This document shows, piece after piece, positions 1 to 7,495 of a stretch of 64,000 bases of DNA. How positions within the stretch are numbered: position 1 is the stretch's first letter; each line of letters begins with the position of its first letter. The notes under the pieces are model-generated. The model saw nothing but the letters and a program-made list of their open reading frames with translations, did not search any database and was not told where the DNA came from. This stretch comes from Paraflavitalea devenefica (lineage in GTDB: Bacteria > Bacteroidota > Bacteroidia > Chitinophagales > Chitinophagaceae): assembly GCF_011759375.1 (NCBI RefSeq), contig NZ_JAARML010000004.1, forward strand, positions 186,001 through 250,000. Reading direction: 5' to 3'. A program made the position numbers and the translations under genes.

Positions 1-1184
1 TCGGTTACAATAGCCGGTGTAATGGGGTCCAGGTTGATGGCGGAAGACAAAGGGCCGCCAAACTCACTGTTGGTATTGCCCAGCCCGATGGATTTGTCAT
101 GGGCATAGCCAATATTCTCGCCAAACGTCAGCCATTTGGACAACTTATGGGTAGAGTTGATGCGAACGTTCAAACGTTTATACCGGGAAATATCCGTAGC
201 CACAATACCTTCCTGGTCCAGGTAACCGAGCGATAGATAAAAGGTCGACTTATCACTGCCGCCACTAAGGCTCAGCTCATGGTTATGCCTTTTGGCGCTG
301 TTGTTGAAAATAAGGTCCTGCCAATCGGTCCCTTTACCAAACGCTGAAGGATTGGCATAGGGCGCAGGCTTGCCTGCATTCACCGCCGCTTCATTACGCA
401 GGGTCGCATATTGGGTGGCATCCAGCAGGTCCAGCTTTTTGGCCGGCGCCGATACACCATAAAAACCATTGTAATTAACAACGAGCTTACCGGCCTTCCC
501 TTTTTTGGTAGTAATGAGGATAACACCTGCCGCAGCACGTGCTCCATAGATGGCCTGGGAAGCCGCATCTTTTAATACTTCAATAGACTCAATGTCGGAC
601 TGGTTCAGGTAACCGATGCCGCCATTGTCTACCACTACCCCATCAATCACCCACAGCGGATTATTATTATTGAGGGTGGTAATACCCCGCACCCGTACTG
701 TAGCAGCCGATCCGGGCTGGCCGCTGTTGGCTGCGATGGTCACCCCGGAAGCCCTGCCCTGTAGGGCATCTTCCACCCGGTTGATGGGCATATTCTCCAG
801 GTCGGAGGCCTTTACCCGGGAAATGGCGCCGGTGGTAACGCTTTTCTTCTGCGTACCGTAACCGATCACCACAATATCATCCAGGTCGGCGGCTTTGGGC
901 GCCAGGAGGATGGTAGCAGGTACCTTATCCGCAGCATATTCCTGCTCCGAGAAGCCAATATGCCTGAACACCAGCACCTCTCCTTTGGAGACGCTGATAC
1001 TAAACTGGCCATTAACATCTGTAAGTGTTCCGCGGGAAGTGCCTTTTACGGAGATGGAAGCGCCGGCAATGGGTGTGCCGTCTGTGGCGTTGATCTTACC
1101 GGACACCTGTTGTTGCTGTGCCCAGACGGTGGGCGAAAGTAACAGGCATAGGAGTAGCAATGCGCAAGCAATTGATTTAATCAT
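1..1184 (-). CDS. SusC/RagA-family TonB-linked outer membrane receptor, N-terminal part
   Basis: Outer-membrane nutrient-import receptor, cut by the window edge so that about 394 codons are visible. The start is the ATG at 1184-1182, followed by a signal peptide (MIKSIACALLLLCLLL...) ending near AQQQQ. Next come a carboxypeptidase-regulatory-like beta-sandwich (about residues 24-105), the VVIGYGTQ linker, and a plug domain with LQGRASGV, WVIDGVV and the IESIEVLKDAA...IYGARAA block typical of SusC. The beginning of the barrel follows. Unlike the other two SusC proteins here it has no STN domain, so direct signalling to a FecR/sigma pair is unlikely. It diverges from the membrane-bound LuxR-type regulator at 1398, the obvious candidate to control it (inference). 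Its SusD partner would lie outside the window. Substrate is unknown. Confidence 0.93.
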   Translation of the reverse strand, partial: MIKSIACALLLLCLLLSPTVWAQQQQVSGKINATDGTPIAGASISVKGTSRGTLTDVNGQFSISVSKGEVLVFRHIGFSEQEYAADKVPATILLAPKAADLDDIVVIGYGTQKKSVTTGAISRVKASDLENMPINRVEDALQGRASGVTIAANSGQPGSAATVRVRGITTLNNNNPLWVIDGVVVDNGGIGYLNQSDIESIEVLKDAASQAIYGARAAAGVILITTKKGKAGKLVVNYNGFYGVSAPAKKLDLLDATQYATLRNEAAVNAGKPAPYANPSAFGKGTDWQDLIFNNSAKRHNHELSLSGGSDKSTFYLSLGYLDQEGIVATDISRYKRLNVRINSTHKLSKWLTFGENIGYAHDKSIGLGNTNSEFGGPLSSAINLDPITPAIVT

Positions 1185-1203
1185 ACACAAGCAGTTTAAA
1201 GTC

Positions 1204-1246
1204 GGTGATAAGAAAATGAGTTCAATGCCCCCAAAGGGGTATCACC
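1204..1246 (-). promoter_or_regulatory. nested inverted repeat in the susC leader
   Basis: In the 213-bp gap between the divergent genes, GGTGATA (1204-1210) and TATCACC (1240-1246) are perfect complements. CCCC-AAA-GGGG (1229-1239) nests against the right arm. It lies 20-62 bp upstream of the susC start, so it could be a leader hairpin or an operator for the divergent regulator. No exact TAnnTTTG box was found for susC here. Function is inferred from position only. Confidence 0.3.
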
Positions 1247-1397
1247 AAATTACTCTCCACACTGCCTGAAAATCGCATACTGACCTACGTCATTACTACT
1301 ACAAAAAAATTTAAGCACCTGGTTATCAATATCTGCGTTTTACGCCACCCCTACTACATTACATTTTTCGCCTATTTTTACGGCAAACGACTGTTGC

Positions 1398-4316
1398 ATG
1401 AGATTGCTGCTATTACCTCTTTTTGCCTTGCTTTTTTACCAGGCGCCTGCTCAAAACACCATCGGTTTTCCGGACATCATTAATTATGGCAAAGAAAAAT
1501 ACCAGGGAGGCGGACAGAACTGGGACCTGGCCATTGATCACCGTGGCCTGCTGTATTTTGCCAATACAGAAGGGCTGCTCACCTTCGACGGACAATTCTG
1601 GCAGTTGTATCCTATTGCCAATCATACCCGCCTGCGTTCGGTGAAAGTAGATAAGCGGGGATATATCTATGCCGGGGCACAGGATGAATTTGGTTATTAT
1701 TTCCCCGATCAAACCGGCACACTCCGCTACCATTCCCTCAAGCACCTGTTGCCTTCCGGCCGCAAGGAAATAGCCGATGTATGGAATATTGAACTGTATG
1801 ACGGCGCCGTCTTCTACCGGGCCTATGACATGATCCTGGAATACCGGAACAACCGCATCAAAGTGCATACAGCGCCCAAAGAGTGGCGGAAAATGTATAA
1901 AACCAATAAAGGATTGTACGTGCAGGATATGCAGGAAGGATTGATGAAGTATGAACAGGGACGGTGGAAAACAGTATGCACCCACCCGGCCCTGCAGCAT
2001 ATGCTCATCACCGCCGTACTGGAAGATCAGCCCGGCACCCTGCTGATCACCACGCATAAAAACGGACTGTTTACCATTACAGGCAACCAGTTGACCCCAC
2101 GCAAAACAGAGGCCGACGGTATTTTTGCCGCCAGCCGTATCTATGATGCTATTTCCCTGGGCGGACAGGAAATAGCGGCAGGCACCACCTCCGACGGTTG
2201 TTACATTATCAATAAAACAAGCGGCAAGATCATCCAGCACTTCGGCATGGAAGAAGGTTTGCAGAATAACAATGTGCTGAAGCTCTTTGCCGATGAGCGG
2301 CAGAACATCTGGCTCGCACTGGACAATGGGATTGACTTCATCCGGTATAATACGTTCATTAAGCAGATCTATCCCGGCAAAAAGAACCTGCTCACCACCT
2401 ATGCAGCGCAGGTATTCGACAACCAGCTCTTCGTTGGCACTTCTGATGGTTTGTACAGTACACCGCTGTGCAGGAATACCGACTTCAGCTTTTCCAAAAA
2501 CCACTTCCGGCAGGTGAGTAACAGCAAGGGGCAGGTATGGAACCTTTCTGTGATCAATAATAGGCTGCTCATGGGCCATCATGAAGGCACTTTCCTGGTC
2601 AGCGGCAATATCGCTACCAAACTGACAACCGAAAAAGGATGCTGGCTGTATAAACCATTTAATACCTCCTCCTCTCCTTATAATGTACTGATCGGTGCTT
2701 ACAATGGCCTGTATGGTGTGCGGACGGGTCAGCAGGGATTTATGTCGCCTGTTCATTTTGATGGATTAAATGAGTCGCTCCGCTTCCTGGCTATAGACAA
2801 TGAGGATACCATCTGGGCATCGCATCCCTATCGTGGCGTGTATAAGATAACCTTGCCCAATGATGATGCTCTTCATTATACCTTATATACCGGTAAGCAT
2901 GGACTACCCTCCGATTACGACAACTTTGTTTTCCGCATCCGTAACCGCGTGGTAGTGGCTACCCGCAATGGTATTTACGAATACGATCCCGGTATTAACC
3001 GTTTTAAAAGATCGGCCTTGCTCTATTCCATCCTGGGCAATGTGGCGGTACAATTCCTGGCAGAAGATGCTAACGGCAATATCTGGTTTACCTCCAACCG
3101 CCGGCCGGGTATCATTGATTACCATAAACCTTCCGGCAACCAGCCCTATTCCATCATCTACTTTCCCGAACTGCAGCGGAAGATCGTGCCCGGCTTTGAA
3201 TTCATCTATCCTTATGATGAGGAGAATATTTTCCTGGCAGCAGAGAAAGGTTTGTACCATATCAATTACCGTAAATACATGCAGTCGGCCGCGGGGCCGG
3301 CCATTGCCATTGGCCGGATAAAAGCTACCGGCAAAACAGACAGCCTGCTCTTCGGTGGCTACTTTTCCAACGACAGTTCCTTATTATCGCATCAGTCCAG
3401 CGACCGGAAAGTGAGTCTGCCTCATGGCTTCAATGACTTTCATTTTGAATATGCGTCCCCGGCGTATGACCAGGGCAGTAATATTGAATACAGTTACCGG
3501 CTGAATGGCTTTAACACTACCTGGAGTGAGTGGACCGCCAAAACAGAAAAGGAATATACCAACCTTCCCTATGGCGATTACACTTTTGCCGTGAAAGCGC
3601 GCAATAACCTCGGCATAGAATCGGCCCCCATCCAATATAGTTTTACCATCCTGCCGGCTTTTTATCAAACCACCCTTGCCAAAGCCATCTACCTGTTGCT
3701 CTTTATCAGTTTGCTGTACCTGCTGTACAGAAGGCAAAAGCAAAAATTCATCCTGCAGCGGCAGAAATACCAGCAGCGGCAGGCACACCTCATCTCCCTG
3801 CACCAACTGGAACTGGAAAGGAATGAGAAGGAGCTGATCAAAGTGCAGAATGACAAGTTAGCCAGTGACGTAAACTTCAAGAACCGGGAGCTGGCCACCG
3901 TAACGATGCACCTCGTAGACCGTGGACGGGTACTGTCCAATATCAAGGAAGTACTCACCACCACCATTAAGAAGCTGGAGCCTGCGGTGGCGCAGGATCA
4001 TTTTAAGCGGGTGATGCGGTTGTTTGAAGAAGCGGAGAACAATGAAGAAGACTGGGAACATTTCTCCCGTCACTTCGACCAGGTGCACAGCAACTTCCTG
4101 GCGCGGGTGAAGAAGCACTTCCCCACCCTCACCACTACCGATCTGAAGTTATGTGCTTACCTGCACATTGACCTTACCTCCAAAGAGATCGCCCAGTTGC
4201 TCGGCATCTCCGTCCGCGGCGTAGAAACCAGCCGCTACCGCCTCCGCCGCAAACTCGGCATCCCCGGCGAGGTATCCTTAAATGCTTATTTGCTGGAGGT
4301 GATTGAGAAGGGGTAG
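1398..4316 (+). CDS. Membrane-spanning beta-propeller / Y_Y_Y / LuxR-type HTH regulator
   Basis: One-polypeptide transmembrane transcription regulator of 972 residues. It has a signal peptide (MRLLLLPLFALLFYQAPAQ) and a long periplasmic propeller region (about 25-680) with Reg_prop-like blades such as the DERQNIWLALDNGI and DANGNIWFTSN segments. A Y_Y_Y immunoglobulin-like domain follows (about 690-752, YSYRLNGFNTTWSEW ... LPYGDYTFAVKARN). Then come one membrane helix (about 757-776), a charged coiled coil (780-850) and a C-terminal LuxR/GerE-like helix-turn-helix (about 905-965, LTSKEIAQLLGISVRGVE). The ectodomain is like that of hybrid two-component regulators of polysaccharide loci, but histidine kinase, receiver and AraC domains are absent. 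The likely role is to sense a periplasmic ligand and act on the divergent susC locus at 1184. The target is inference. Confidence 0.9.
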   Translation: MRLLLLPLFALLFYQAPAQNTIGFPDIINYGKEKYQGGGQNWDLAIDHRGLLYFANTEGLLTFDGQFWQLYPIANHTRLRSVKVDKRGYIYAGAQDEFGYYFPDQTGTLRYHSLKHLLPSGRKEIADVWNIELYDGAVFYRAYDMILEYRNNRIKVHTAPKEWRKMYKTNKGLYVQDMQEGLMKYEQGRWKTVCTHPALQHMLITAVLEDQPGTLLITTHKNGLFTITGNQLTPRKTEADGIFAASRIYDAISLGGQEIAAGTTSDGCYIINKTSGKIIQHFGMEEGLQNNNVLKLFADERQNIWLALDNGIDFIRYNTFIKQIYPGKKNLLTTYAAQVFDNQLFVGTSDGLYSTPLCRNTDFSFSKNHFRQVSNSKGQVWNLSVINNRLLMGHHEGTFLVSGNIATKLTTEKGCWLYKPFNTSSSPYNVLIGAYNGLYGVRTGQQGFMSPVHFDGLNESLRFLAIDNEDTIWASHPYRGVYKITLPNDDALHYTLYTGKHGLPSDYDNFVFRIRNRVVVATRNGIYEYDPGINRFKRSALLYSILGNVAVQFLAEDANGNIWFTSNRRPGIIDYHKPSGNQPYSIIYFPELQRKIVPGFEFIYPYDEENIFLAAEKGLYHINYRKYMQSAAGPAIAIGRIKATGKTDSLLFGGYFSNDSSLLSHQSSDRKVSLPHGFNDFHFEYASPAYDQGSNIEYSYRLNGFNTTWSEWTAKTEKEYTNLPYGDYTFAVKARNNLGIESAPIQYSFTILPAFYQTTLAKAIYLLLFISLLYLLYRRQKQKFILQRQKYQQRQAHLISLHQLELERNEKELIKVQNDKLASDVNFKNRELATVTMHLVDRGRVLSNIKEVLTTTIKKLEPAVAQDHFKRVMRLFEEAENNEEDWEHFSRHFDQVHSNFLARVKKHFPTLTTTDLKLCAYLHIDLTSKEIAQLLGISVRGVETSRYRLRRKLGIPGEVSLNAYLLEVIEKG

Positions 4317-4332
4317 GATTTGCAACTGTACC

Positions 4333-4440
4333 GCTATGCGAGGCTTGCAGCCTCGCATTATTATTACATTGCTTTCAGCAATATCGTTGCCGAAGGCAAC
4401 AAAATAGGCCTTCGAGGCTGCAAGCCTCGAAGAGCGTAAG
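4333..4440. repeat. REP-like element, copy 1 (four consecutive hairpins)
   Basis: Four perfect hairpins in a row: GCGAGGCT-TGC-AGCCTCGC (4339-4357), TTGCT-TTC-AGCAA (4369-4381), GTTGCC-GAA-GGCAAC (4386-4400) and CTTCGAGGCT-GCA-AGCCTCGAAG (4410-4432). Each loop is three bases. Stems 1 and 4 share the core GAGGCT/AGCCTC. It starts about 17 bp after the stop of the regulator gene and about 100 bp before the RAYT gene. The same unit recurs at 5115 and 5710 in the same orientation. A 9-bp direct repeat GAGCGTAAG x2 follows the last stem (4432-4449). Confidence 0.9.
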
Positions 4441-4498
4441 GAGCGTAAGAACAAAATTCCGTTACCTAAAACAAGGCAAATACATAATAATATCATCA

Positions 4499-4506
4499 TA
4501 TATTTG
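4499..4506 (+). promoter_or_regulatory. candidate -7 box (TATATTTG) for the RAYT gene
   Basis: Exact match to the Bacteroidota -7 consensus TAnnTTTG, 27 bp before the RAYT start. No TTTG is present at the expected -33 position, so the promoter would be weak. Confidence 0.4.
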
Positions 4507-4533
4507 CTGCCATAACCAATATCTAACATTGCC

Positions 4534-5091
4534 ATGACTTATGAAAAAGCCGATGGGTATAAGATCCGTAACCAGACTGCCACCCATTTTCTAACATTCA
4601 CTACCATGGGCTGGATTGACATTTTCAGCCGCCAGCGCTACAGAGATATTATCATTAACAGCTTCCAGTATTGTCGTCAAAACAAAGGCCTGCGCATAGG
4701 TGCTTTTGTGATCATGTCTAACCATGTTCACACCATCTGGACGGCAGACAAGGCTAACTTGAGTGATGTTGTCAGGGACTTTAAAACATTTACCAGCAAA
4801 GCTATTACACAGAGTATAGCAGATGAACCGGAGAGCAGAAGAGAATGGCTGTTGTACATGTTTAAATTCTATGCTGCGCCAGTAGCCTCAAATGATTATT
4901 ATAAAATATGGACCAACAATAATCATCCGGAAGAAATACACAGTGGGGATTTTATGAGAGCCAAACTAAATTATACCCATAACAATCCTGTCCGTGCAGG
5001 TTTGGTAGCAGAACCACATGATTATCTGTATAGCAGTGCTCCCAATTACCAGGGTAAAAAAGGAGTTATGGAAATAGACTTCCTGTTTTAA
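4534..5091 (+). CDS. REP-associated tyrosine transposase (RAYT, Y1/HUH family)
   Basis: Single-strand DNA nuclease of the IS200/IS605-like Y1 family, 185 residues, a normal length for a RAYT. The HUH metal-binding motif is plain (MSNHVHTIW, His64 and His66). The C-terminal part carries the RAYT signature block YTHNNPVRAGLV followed by DYLYSSAPNY; the tyrosine in YTHNNP is the likely nucleophile. The gene is intact and flanked by two same-orientation REP-like elements (4333-4440 and 5115-5220), which is how RAYT genes are normally found. By analogy with known RAYTs the protein should bind and cut at these hairpins and spread them through the genome. That this protein made these repeats is inference from proximity. 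Confidence 0.92.
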   Translation: MTYEKADGYKIRNQTATHFLTFTTMGWIDIFSRQRYRDIIINSFQYCRQNKGLRIGAFVIMSNHVHTIWTADKANLSDVVRDFKTFTSKAITQSIADEPESRREWLLYMFKFYAAPVASNDYYKIWTNNNHPEEIHSGDFMRAKLNYTHNNPVRAGLVAEPHDYLYSSAPNYQGKKGVMEIDFLF

Positions 5092-5114
5092 GAAGCAGCG
5101 CTAATATTTGCGAC

Positions 5115-5220
5115 GCTATGCGAGGCTTGCAGCCTCGCATCATTATTACATTGCTTTCAGCAATACTGTTGCCGAAGGCAACAAAATAGGCCTTCGAGGC
5201 TACAAGCCTCGAAGAGCGAA
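5115..5220. repeat. REP-like element, copy 2
   Basis: Second copy of the four-hairpin unit, starting 24 bp after the RAYT stop. It is nearly identical to copy 1. The loop of hairpin 4 is ACA instead of GCA, with the stems intact, and the spacer reads CATTATTACA. The tail ends in GAGCGAAGCAGC. The lack of change in the stems suggests recent spread or selection for folding. Confidence 0.9.
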
Positions 5221-5251
5221 GCAGCAGAATTACCAATCATAAACCATTACA

Positions 5252-5467
5252 ATGAAGTTAATAATTGATCTTAACAAGATTCAAGGCAATGCAAAGAAAG
5301 AATGGTTAATCTGTACCCTGAAATTAATGAGTATAGACTTTCATACATCCACAAAGCCACAGACTCTTGATGAATACAATCAAGATATTGAAGCAGGAAA
5401 TATAGAAATAGAAAAAGAGAACTTTGTTACCGCGACCAACCTGAAAAAAGAAGCTGACAAGTGGTAG
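5252..5467 (+). CDS. Small antitoxin-like protein, no toxin partner visible
   Basis: 71-residue acidic protein (MKLIIDLNKIQGNAKKEW...). The C-terminal half (EYNQDIEAGNIEIEKENFVTATNLKKEADKW) resembles the tail of many small Bacteroidota antitoxins, where a (D/E)YN..I..AE segment precedes a final KxW. I recognise the style but cannot name the family with certainty. There is no adjacent toxin reading frame; the next open frame overlaps the stop and sits on terminator hairpins. The gene is framed by REP copies 2 and 3, so it may be a passenger or a leftover of a broken toxin-antitoxin pair (inference). Its stop codon lies inside the first stem of the downstream terminator. Confidence 0.6.
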   Translation: MKLIIDLNKIQGNAKKEWLICTLKLMSIDFHTSTKPQTLDEYNQDIEAGNIEIEKENFVTATNLKKEADKW

Positions 5468-5500
5468 CAACTCTTTCCAAAACGGAAAGAGTTGCTCTTT
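5466..5500 (+). terminator. intrinsic terminator of the small antitoxin-like gene
   Basis: Perfect 13-bp stem AGCAACTCTTTCC / GGAAAGAGTTGCT with loop AAAAC, followed by CTTTTAT. It overlaps the TAG stop codon at 5465-5467. Confidence 0.85.
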
Positions 5501-5532
5501 TATACTACATTGGCTGTAGATTTCGTCCTCTT

Positions 5533-5559
5533 CAGTATGTGCATCTATTGCACATACTG
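5533..5559. other. perfect hairpin (second of three in a row)
   Basis: CAGTATGTGCA / TGCACATACTG, 11 bp perfect with a 5-base loop TCTAT. There is no T-run after it on either strand, so it is not a simple terminator. Confidence 0.6.
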
Positions 5560-5619
5560 GTTCAGCAACAAGGAAGGTTCATTACAGCGTCTTACGAAGA
5601 AACATCACTACGGCTACTG

Positions 5620-5656
5620 AACTTGTGCAAAAAATGCACAAGTTGCCCCCTTTTTT
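5620..5656 (+). terminator. terminator-like hairpin (third of three in a row)
   Basis: AACTTGTGCA / TGCACAAGTT, 10 bp perfect with loop AAAAA, followed by GCCCCCTTTTTTG. It could be a second terminator or the 3' end of a small RNA made of hairpins 2 and 3. No gene was found in 5468-5696 apart from these hairpins. Confidence 0.55.
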
Positions 5657-5696
5657 GACTTTCAAGAATTAGTTGGCAGCTGATCTTTTACCAGCT

Positions 5697-6218
5697 TCAC
5701 ATGATTGAGGCTATGCGAGGCTTGCAGCCTCGCATCATTATTATATTGCTTTCAGCAATACCGTTGCCGAAGGCAACAAAATAGGCCTTCGAGGCTGCAA
5801 GCCTCGAAGAGCGAAGAAGCGAAGAGCGAAACACAGTAGGAACCTCCTTCTCCGCATCATGCCGTATAATAATACGGTCGTCAACAACAGTATAGGAAAA
5901 GGAATAAGGAGTCAATAGCTTTTTCAGTAATACGCCTACCGGCTCATTGTTGGCGGTGATGCTGACTTTGCTTTTATCCAGCGCCTGGCTGTTGACATAT
6001 ACAAAGGATATATCGGCCACATCGCTGATCTTGTTCAGGGCACTGCGTAAAGTAACATCTTTGAGTGCGATAGAGATCTTTTTGGCACTTACATCCTGTT
6101 GTACAGCACCAGATACCCTGAAGCCGGAGACCATACACAGAAAAGGAAGAATAAAAACGGATAATCTCGTCGTATCCAGGAATACATTTTTGCAAGCAAT
6201 GAGTTTATTTTTTTGCAT
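5697..6218 (-). pseudogene. STN-domain remnant of a SusC-type receptor, truncated by a REP element
   Basis: The start is ATG at 6218 (MQKNKLIACKNVF...), with a signal peptide and then an STN domain (about residues 45-125, KKISIALKDVTLRSALNKIS ... LLTPYSFSYTVVDDRIIIRH). This matches the STN of the SusC at 37217 closely (KKISIELKDVLLKEALDRIS ... LLTPYSLHYTVVDNRIIIRS). After about residue 130 the homology stops and the frame reads through REP copy 3 to a stop at 5697. The carboxypeptidase-like domain, plug and barrel are absent, and no remainder is found beyond the REP island. Full-length relatives exceed 1100 residues. It is most likely a dead receptor, but a secreted STN-only product cannot be excluded. 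Confidence 0.8.
5710..5830. repeat. REP-like element, copy 3, within an STN-domain gene remnant
   Basis: Third same-orientation copy of the four-hairpin unit (stem 1 at 5715-5733, stem 4 at 5787-5809) with a longer tail of GAAGAGC/GAAGAAGC units. On the minus strand the STN-domain reading frame at 6218 runs into this element and stays open for about 40 codons. The 3' end of that gene has therefore been replaced by the repeat. Confidence 0.88.
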
Positions 6219-6371
6219 AGAGTTTTGGGTTGATTGTTTTAAACGATAAAAAAGGGAGGGAAAGTAGACACAATCCCCCACGGACCTTAAAAACGGACAT
6301 AATCAGGGTACGCCTTATTACCTATCAAGTATGAGAGCAAAAAGTAAAAAGTAAGTGGCGGGCTCCGCAGT

Positions 6372-7388
6372 TCACCACACATTCTTCGGGCATCCATCAT
6401 AGAATTTGTTACCCAGCACAAAACCCACCATGATCTCATGGGTGCCTTTGGTAAAACTATTCAATCCCGAAATGGTATGATCATACGCATAGCCCACATT
6501 GAGCGTATTGGAAATATTCAGTCCCACCATACCGGCATAGCCATCCTCTGTCCGGTAACTGGCGCCGATCCACAACAGGTCGCGGTACTGTAATTTGGCA
6601 TTGATATCTACCTGGGGCGGTAATGGATTAATGTATTTCACCAGCACAGAAGGAATGAAGTTGAAGTCCTCCCCCACCAGGAAACGGTAACCGGCGGTGG
6701 CAAATATATGCGGCACAATACGCCCGTCTTCCTTCTTCACGGCATTATCAGCAAATACCACCTTCTGCGGTATGATCTGCTGGGCAGATAAACCAATAAA
6801 GTAATCAGCCGAATAGAGGTACAGACCAGCCATGAAATCAGGCCGCAGTTGATTGATCACGCCACTGTTGTAAACAGCCGGATCTACCGGTACCTGGAAT
6901 TGCAGCTTATCGGTATTTAAACTGATGTTCGAAATGCCTGCCCCGAAACCTGCCGCCAGGCTGGTACGCGGACTGATGCCAATATGATAAGCATAGGTGG
7001 CATAGGCAGAAAAATGGTTCAGTGGACCTGTACGGTCATTGATCACCTGCAGGCCAACACCGTGATGCGGTTCTGCCGCGGTATAGTTTTCCCAATAGGC
7101 CTGCCCCCGTGGGTTCTCGCCCGGCACGGCAAAGGAAGTGGCCGAAGTACGGTAGTCATCCTTGCCTATGGGTGTATGCAAGGTTAAATAAGTCGTAACG
7201 GGCGCATCCTGTATGCCAGCCCACTGGTGCCGGTGACTTATTTTAATATCCGTATAGTTCTCAATACCTGTAAGGGCAGGATTGATGATATACTGGTTCA
7301 GGATATACTGTGTGTAATGCGGCTTCTGCTGTGCGGAAACCGGTTTGTATAAGGATAGAGCCAACAACACGAATACTATCTTTCTCAT
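6372..7388 (-). CDS. PorP/SprF-family type IX secretion outer membrane protein
   Basis: Outer-membrane beta-barrel of the PorP/SprF family. It has a signal peptide (MRKIVFVLLALSLYKPVSAQ) and then the family start QQKPHYTQYILNQYIINPALTGIENYTDIKISHRHQWAGIQ. Alternating beta strands follow, to GTHEIMVGFVLGNKF near the end, about 338 residues, normal for the family. The ATG at 7388 is chosen over a GTG two codons upstream because it begins the signal peptide directly. PorP/SprF proteins are known to pair with T9SS type B cargo and tether or help export it. Here two copies sit downstream of two type B adhesins. It is the last intact gene of the co-directional block. Confidence 0.9.
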   Translation of the reverse strand: MRKIVFVLLALSLYKPVSAQQKPHYTQYILNQYIINPALTGIENYTDIKISHRHQWAGIQDAPVTTYLTLHTPIGKDDYRTSATSFAVPGENPRGQAYWENYTAAEPHHGVGLQVINDRTGPLNHFSAYATYAYHIGISPRTSLAAGFGAGISNISLNTDKLQFQVPVDPAVYNSGVINQLRPDFMAGLYLYSADYFIGLSAQQIIPQKVVFADNAVKKEDGRIVPHIFATAGYRFLVGEDFNFIPSVLVKYINPLPPQVDINAKLQYRDLLWIGASYRTEDGYAGMVGLNISNTLNVGYAYDHTISGLNSFTKGTHEIMVGFVLGNKFYDGCPKNVW

Positions 7389-7400
7389 ACGCACTATTTT

Positions 7401-7494
7401 TATTATTTATTATTCATTATTGATTATTGCTTGCATTGTATCATGCTATATTATTGGTTGCTGTGCTGCGGCCAATAATTAATAATCAATAATC
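7401..7494. repeat. 7-bp-period AT-rich repeat with complementary arms (locus A)
   Basis: The left arm has four heptads xATTATT (7401-7428, x = T, T, C, G). The right arm has three heptads AATAATT, AATAATC, AATAATC (7474-7494). ATTATTGATTATT (7416-7428) and AATAATCAATAAT (7481-7493) are perfect complements. It fills most of the gap between the PorE-like and PorP/SprF genes, and a sister element lies at 9512-9610. Confidence 0.8.
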
Positions 7495-7495
7495 G

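Noticed and set aside
1413-2756. 447-codon open frame on the minus strand
   Set aside because: It is antisense to the propeller region of the regulator gene and has no signal peptide or family match. The plus-strand gene explains the region.
5461-5658. 65-codon plus-strand frame after the antitoxin-like gene, possible toxin
   Set aside because: It starts with a GTG overlapping the previous stop, lies on three hairpins including a terminator, and has no toxin-like motif.
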